Source: Hydractinia symbiolongicarpus (Eukaryota; Cnidaria; Hydrozoa; Anthoathecata; Hydractiniidae). From it: a stretch of 64,000 bases of DNA. Shown here piece by piece: positions 58,590 to 64,000 of the stretch. Position 1 is the stretch's first letter. Every line of letters starts with the position of its first letter. The DNA lies in assembly GCF_029227915.1 (NCBI RefSeq), contig NC_079875.1, positions 16,049,001 through 16,113,000 on the forward strand, in the 5' to 3' direction. The position numbers and the translations under genes are program-made. Below the pieces are notes generated by a model. That model searched no databases and was not told the DNA's origin. It saw nothing but the letters and a program-made list of their open reading frames with translations.

Positions 58590-59288
58590 TTATTCTTCAA
58601 CCACATGTTCAACTGAAAGTCTGACAAGAAATTTAAAAGCTTCTTGTATACCATCATTCTCTTGTGCAGAAACATCAAAGTGTGGGTAATCGCGTAACAC
58701 TCCCTTTTCTTGCACGTGCGTTATGGCTTGTTTTAAATCGTTCTTATTCCCTAAAATGATGATGGGAATTTTCACCTTTTTTATTTTATGAATATCAGAT
58801 ATTAAATCGATCAATTTTATATAGCTTTGTCTGCTGTCCTTTGAGTATACCAATACAAATGCGTCAGTTTCCACAATCTTTTGTTTATATCTTTCTACAG
58901 ACCGTCTTCGGAACAACGTATCAGCAATGGACAGATTTAGTTCGTACTGTCTTACTTTTTCTTTCTTATTCTGCGGCGCTAAAAACACGCTACTTTCAAA
59001 TTCCTCGTTTTCATTTTTGATTTTGTTTGTTCCAAGCATGCTATCTGCGACATATCTGAAACATATTGAAGACTTGCCAACGTTGTGATCTCCAAGCATT
59101 AATATTTTTATTTTACCACAACATTCAATACCCATTCCAATCGATCCATTACTGGAACCTCTTGAGCTGCGTCGTGAAGATCTTCTTCTTTCACGCATCT
59201 TGTTAAATAATGTCCCGACTACCATTTTTACTTTTTCTATACAATCAAGGACAATCAAGGAGCACATGTAATATACTAGTGATGACAT
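58590..59288 (-). CDS. Intronless Ras-like small GTPase with altered switch II
   Basis: One exon of 232 codons. Starts at Met 22 (59225) or Met 31 are also possible; the first ATG has A at -3. A basic, Ser/Arg-rich N-terminus (MRERRRSSRRSSRGSS) precedes the G domain. G1 is GDHNVGKS (66-73), G4 NKND (181-184), G5 SAQ (207-209). Where Ras proteins have DTAGQE, this reads SIADTLFRRRS (120-130), lacking the Gly and the catalytic Gln, so GTP hydrolysis is probably slow or absent. The C-terminus (VEHVVEE) has no CAAX box, so it is not prenylated in the usual way. The N-terminal extension, altered G3 and missing CAAX recall RGK-type GTPases, but the RGK C-terminal motif is absent. Confidence 0.85.
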   Translation of the reverse strand: MSSLVYYMCSLIVLDCIEKVKMVVGTLFNKMRERRRSSRRSSRGSSNGSIGMGIECCGKIKILMLGDHNVGKSSICFRYVADSMLGTNKIKNENEEFESSVFLAPQNKKEKVRQYELNLSIADTLFRRRSVERYKQKIVETDAFVLVYSKDSRQSYIKLIDLISDIHKIKKVKIPIIILGNKNDLKQAITHVQEKGVLRDYPHFDVSAQENDGIQEAFKFLVRLSVEHVVEE

Positions 59289-62099
59289 TTAAATTGAACA
59301 TTACTATTTTTCCACATTTTTAATGACTTCCTTTAAATCAGCAAAAACAATTCTGATGTTTTAAACAAAAAACCTTATTGATCTTTTGTTAATCTCGACA
59401 AAAATATAAAATATTAGCTATGTTAAGGTCATAAAGTTCAAAAAACATTTTTGTACTATGCTTTACTTAAGCGAAAATGTCATCAGTTTGCAAATTAATT
59501 TTCCCTATATGTCGTTATTCTGAAGTCGCAACAATTTGTGCAATATTCTTTATAAAATTTCATAAAAAATTGATAATACGCCAGTACCATAGATCAACAT
59601 TATACACGTTCTACCAAGTAACACTATTCTTTAACCGGCGTGTTCTTTTACCAGTATTTATAATAACACTCTTCTGTAATGAAGTTACCCGGGTAACAGA
59701 GATTTATATAATCTGTGACGTATCCATTCACATAAAGAATGTGAATGGATAATATTGATAAACGATAGAGAAACTTATTGACGTCTTTTTAAGACAAAAC
59801 ATTTAAATGGCTATATTAAACCATACATCGGAAATGATCATTAACTGATTGTATTGTATTGACATGGAGAGTAACAATTAAGAAGTTATTATTGTCACCT
59901 ATGTTACATCGATTATTTTTATTTCTTCTTATTACGTTGCCTGTATACCGGTAATTTTCAAAAAGTTTTCAAATTGTAGAGCGGTCAGAAGATACCAATC
60001 TAAATTGTTCTATGCCACTGATTACATGGCTACAGTATTTTCTCTTCTTAATTCTCTACGAGATGTTCTACTAATTTTGAAAAGTGGCTACAAATTGTGA
60101 TGGCTTTTTGTGAGGGATGAATCTGTCTAGACTTTTCTTTGCAGCAGAAAAGCCTTCGTTTTTGTAGCACAAGTAGTCTATAATTTCTTAAACATGGTAG
60201 TTCAAGGGATGATAACTGTAACAATAATATGAACAATTATACAGACAAACAAAGGTAATAACTTAAATAGTAGCAAGTCGCAGTATTTGAGCTGATGACT
60301 TTACAAAAAAACTCACCGTAGCACTATCAACTCATGTATGATACTTTTAGTTATAAATCTATAAAAACATTCTTTCTTAAGGAGATTTTAAAATAATATC
60401 TACGTGGTTTACGAAAAAGTGCTTTCAACAGCATGTGGTTTCTAAATAATGAACTTTTAAACAAAATGGCTTTCTTACTGATAAAACGTATCAAATGCAT
60501 CTTGCAGTGCCCAGTCCAAATATAACAAGGGATTTAAAACTAGTCAATGTCTTGTTTGCTATCACAGTCTTAAATAAACAATTACTCGTTTCGTTTCACT
60601 AAAATCAACGTTGCGTTCACGCACATTAGCCTAATCAACATCCGATTCGGATGACGACAGATATCTGCATGAGAACAATATTAACATAATCAGTCATTAA
60701 TCATGAAACGCAACTTTTAAAGTATCTCCTTTAGCCCCTAATAGGCTTTTCACAGTTTTTAGGGCCAAGAGGTGGACTCCGCCCCCGCCCTTTAATAAGT
60801 TGAGTATATGCTAAAACTCTGAAGATTGGAAGATAAGAGGTGAAACCTAAAAAGCACCAAGTCAAAAAGACCAGGCAACAGGTCATGACGTCATCATATG
60901 ATTAATGAGTTCATCATAGTTTATCTCTGAGGTTAAAATTAGATGGTTTTATTCAGACGTATAATTTATAGCAACATCATCTATGACTTAACATAAATCT
61001 TTAGTTATGCATCTAAGTACCCTAGCAACCTTGTCCTCAAGCGTCCCTGTCTTTTTTTCATACTAAAGCCGGCGGCAAAGCAACCTCTGGTACAGGGTGG
61101 TAATTTCTGAAACATGGTGTACATTTAGCAGAGATAATTTATACGTGCGTCATAATATGTGCAAAAACTTTTAACAAAGATAGCGAATTCCTTACAAATA
61201 ACATTGAGAGTAAGGGTCGCTAGCTAAGTTCGAAATCTCAGTTAGCTAATACTCTACCTCAGCAGTAAATATTTTTTGAATGATATATTTTGGCAGACTT
61301 GTTATTGTTTGCTAGCATTTTATTTAAAATAAAGAATCTCTTTTACATCTAGAAGGCATTGCAATTAATTTAAGTGAGTAATGTCGTGCCCCACGTTGTA
61401 AGGCTTAAAAATGGTTTCTAATCTTTAGATTGAAGCAAGAAAGCCGATTCGTGTTGTAAGCGTAAATATGGAAGTGCAATACACGGGCTTCACAATAAAA
61501 TATTCTGCAAAATACACACAACAAATAGCGGCAAAAAAATTAATTTTGAGTTAACATGAAAACAAAATAAAATAGAAGAAAATCCTCAAAATATCGATTG
61601 AAGAACGAGTTGACATGGCTTTCTGGTCAAAATTGTTCTTTATGGATATCTCACTATTATTTACTTAACATCTGTATCAAAAGATGGCCATGGGGATTTA
61701 AAGAAGACATGGCCTATCTTCACCTCGCGAATGGGTTGTCGGGGAGTCACATATCAATTTGCTTGGCTATAAATCTAAATAGTGTATTCTAAAAACTAAA
61801 CGTTTGCCTAACAGGCAATACATAAAAAACAAGAAAAGCGTTTGTACGTGGTATAAAAAGATAAATGTGATAACCCTGGCGGAAAATCTGTTGCACTTGC
61901 GCAGCAGACGTTTTACAGAACCCCCGCAATAATCACAACGAAACAATTTTCCTGTTTTGCAGAACTTTTTTCCTATGCACAATTAAAAGATCAATCTTTT
62001 TTAAACACTCCATCACAGTGTTGTATTTGTGTTCTATTGCAGTAACTCAACGACATTGAATTTTTGTCTGTAATCAAGAGCATGACTCAAATTTTAAAA
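59289..62099. other. Gene-free region upstream of the GTPase
   Basis: No gene supported; several short open frames have no recognisable domain. The GTPase promoter should lie just above 59288. A small hairpin is listed at 59721. Confidence 0.4.
59721..59751. repeat. 12-bp perfect hairpin
   Basis: TATCCATTCACA (59721-59732) and TGTGAATGGATA (59740-59751) around the 7-base loop TAAAGAA. Confidence 0.85.
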
Positions 62100-62109
62100 T
62101 AAAATATTT

Positions 62110-62160
62110 ATTGAATTTCCGCGCCCGAAGGCGTAGGAAATTCTTTAAAACAGTCGTTTT
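62110..62160. repeat. Fold-back GAATTTCC...GGAAATTC
   Basis: TGAATTTCCGCGCCCGAAGGCG followed by TAGGAAATTC forms a nested stem (GAATTTCC with GGAAATTC, GCC with GGC). It sits at the left side of the region with the 127-bp minisatellite; a related GGAAATTC occurs near 62884. Confidence 0.6.
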
Positions 62161-62289
62161 TTTCTTTTGGAGCATTTTTTGAGAAAAAATCGACCCTGGG
62201 ATTACACGACGGAGTCACAGATGTAAACTTCGCACCCAAGCTCCCCAACTACTGGGAACTCATCTAAATGATGTTTCCGGACAAAATTA

Positions 62290-62650
62290 GTATTTGTTTT
62301 CAACAAAATTTGGCACAGTTAACAAAAAAAGTATGCTGAACATAATGGTGACATAATAATTTTGATTTTTGTCACCTAAATGCCATTTTAGGCCAAAATT
62401 GATCCAAAAATTAAAACCATTTCATTTTCGGCAAAATCTGGCACAGTTAACAAATAAAGTATGCTGAAAATGATGATGGTACAAAAGTTTGATTTTTGTC
62501 ACCTAAATGTCATTTTGGGCCAAAATTTAACCAAAAATTAAAACTGCTTTATTTTCGACAAAAATTGGCACAGTTAATAAAAAAAATATGCTGAAAATGA
62601 TGGTCACAGCAAAATTTTGATTTTTTGTCAACTAAATGCCGTTTAAGACC
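62290..62650 (+). repeat. Minisatellite, three copies of about 127 bp
   Basis: GGCACAGTTAA recurs at about 62312, 62440 and 62567, each followed by GTATGCTGAA (ATATGCTGAA in the third unit), TTTGATTTTTGTCA, CTAAATG and, in the first two units, GGCCAAAATT. The units are diverged by point changes and small gaps. Confidence 0.85.
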
Positions 62651-62924
62651 ATAAACGTTTCAATCGCAAGACTTACCATGAATGTTAGGCTGTATTTTTT
62701 GTTAGCAATTTATTTTAAAATGTGAGTTTATTATGACACGTTTCGTTTTGTTTGCGTTTGTTGTAAGATATAATGTCACTTGTGTAATTTATCTTCAGAG
62801 GTTCATGCACCAAACCTCCTCAAATGTTTAGCACAATAACACAACGAATTAGCAGGTTTTCATCAAATATTTTGGTAGCGAGCGGAAATTCTTAGAGCCC
62901 CCAGGGCTTCTTGTTTATTTATTT

Positions 62925-62990
62925 ATTCGTTCTTTAAAGTCGATATACAATATACAATATAACATGGTAGATACATTAAAAAAAAAAAAA
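62925..62990 (-). mobile_element. Possible LINE 3' tail
   Basis: TTATTTATT--TTCTTTAAAGTCGATATACAATATACAATA resembles TTTATTTAAAGTCGATTATTCACATATTTACAATAG beside the LINE tail at 13035-13080, suggesting the same family. Only the end is present. Confidence 0.35.
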
Positions 62991-63027
62991 ATAATAAACA
63001 AATAAAAAATAAATAAATGGTAACCAA

Positions 63028-63183
63028 TCATTTTTCAGCAAATGCATGATCTGCGCCAATGAAAACTATTAAAAATGTAAAAACGCATATTAGATTCTTA
63101 GCTGTCTGAAAAGACTCAGTGTTTAAAAACTTATACTTTATGGGAAGCTGAAGCATGTGGCAGAATTGCTTTTGCGTTAAAGC
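63028..63183 (-). CDS. Possible terminal exon, unrecognised
   Basis: On the minus strand a strong pyrimidine tract and CCAG precede 63183. The open frame then runs to a stop at 63028 (AALTQKQFCHMLQLPIKYKF ... a hydrophobic run VFTFLIVFIG ... HAFAEK). No upstream exon could be joined and no family is recognised. It may be chance. Confidence 0.2.
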   Translation of the reverse strand, partial: ALTQKQFCHMLQLPIKYKFLNTESFQTAKNLICVFTFLIVFIGADHAFAEK

Positions 63184-63512
63184 TGCTGGAAAAAACACAA
63201 AACAAGCAGGAAAATTAAGAAACATTTTATTAAATATAGATATAAACATAATAAAAAATTTACAATTAAAAAGAAAAATACACAACGTTCTTTAAAATGA
63301 AAGAATGTGAGTTTTACACCAGCACCTAAAATCTACAAAAAACTAGTTAAAAATCAATGTAAATAAAAGGGAATATATATTAAAAAGAAAAAAAGGTCAC
63401 TCAGTTGTTTCTATCTCAGTGTGTTATCAAAAATATACCTAGAATTCCGATGAATATTTCTGGAGAACTTAACGATAGCTGACACAACAGTCGTAGATAA
63501 AAATTTGATAAT

Positions 63513-63810
63513 TTATAAATCTCTGTCATCATTACAAGCTAGTTCTTCTACTATTAGGCCTATAGTATCATCTGCCACCTCTAAGGTGATAATTGATTTC
63601 GTGACGGTTTCTTCAGAATACGCACTAAACCTTGAGAGAAGTGGGGTCCATGTTTATTGTTGGGTCTGCAGTTGTTTATCCATCAATTAAGTATTGGCAA
63701 GCAAAAGCCTTTTTTTCTGCTTCATCTTTCAAATCGCTTACATTCTTAATTCAAGTTTTTCATCGATGTCGAAAAAGGGAACAAAACAAACGGTCAGACA
63801 CAAGGATAAT
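63513..63810 (-). CDS. Possible 3' end of a minus-strand gene (partial)
   Basis: Two exons fit together: one ending at 63742 (FFDIDEKLELR, donor GTAAGC, phase 2) and a terminal exon 63630-63513 (acceptor CTCTCAAG), joined through a split Met codon to FSAYSEETVTKSIITLEVAD, DTIGLIVEELACNDDRDL and a stop. The amino-acid composition is acidic and protein-like, and the phase agrees. The upstream border near 63810 is uncertain and the rest of the gene would lie outside the window. Family not recognised. Confidence 0.35.
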
Positions 63811-64000
63811 CTTTATCTTTTCTGTAAACGTGTTCGGTAATTCGCATTTGTTCAGTCAGTAAGCACTATTATCGCATGGAAATACTACAGAATGATAAGT
63901 TACTTCATCAGTGAAAAATACTAATAAAGAAAAATAAAAAGTAACGCTACTCACGCAATGCTCTTGATTTTCTTACACAAAATTTTGACAAAGTAACATC

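Overview
This window is AT-rich metazoan DNA. Its genes are split into many short exons with GT-AG introns, there are TATA-box promoters, and the intergenic space is full of transposon debris. SEA, FN3, TSP1 and MAM modules carried on phase-1 exons, one gene with the K+-channel signature TxGYGD, and small lineage-specific secreted genes suggest a cnidarian, most likely a hydrozoan. That placement is inference, because no ribosomal or mitochondrial marker is present. All gene models were built by hand by matching splice sites and phases.

Left part (0-18.6 kb). A plus-strand gene (67-7639, 5' end outside the window) encodes SEA, three FN3 domains, and an ionotropic-glutamate-receptor-like core (S1-M1-P-M3-S2-M4). 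An exon junction inside the pore restores a K+-channel selectivity filter, TTIGYGDF. Downstream are four small secreted, arginine-rich, two-cysteine proteins. They form two divergent pairs: A1 minus with B1 plus, and A2 minus with B2 plus. The second pair arose by segmental duplication that also carried part of the channel gene, because a decayed copy of its third FN3 exon lies at 13.89-14.12 kb.

Middle (18.6-44 kb). After a stretch of decayed transposons (DIRS-like reverse transcriptase, an internally deleted Harbinger-like element, small hairpin elements), a minus-strand gene runs from 43724 to 30951. It encodes a 719-residue secreted protein: signal peptide, TSP1 x2, MAM, TSP1 x4, MAM. Its 3' two thirds are repeated directly next to it (24877-30126) with no difference noticed, except that this second copy lacks 826 bp that include most of one TSP1 exon. 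The copy is therefore a truncated pseudogene, or an assembly artefact made from two haplotypes. The 6.4-kb first intron holds a 1.9-kb element with terminal inverted repeats.

Right part (44-64 kb). This is mostly gene-poor. It contains a degenerate inverted-repeat element (45.2-45.9 kb), a 1.9-kb element with arrays of AACGTTG-like motifs (53.8-55.7 kb), about 56 copies of the octamer CTACAAGG (57.7-58.1 kb), an intronless Ras-like GTPase with an altered switch II (58590-59288, minus), a 127-bp minisatellite, and what looks like the 3' end of another minus-strand gene at the right edge.

The strongest candidates for something undescribed are the SEA-FN3 receptor with a potassium filter and the duplicated family of secreted cationic proteins beside it.
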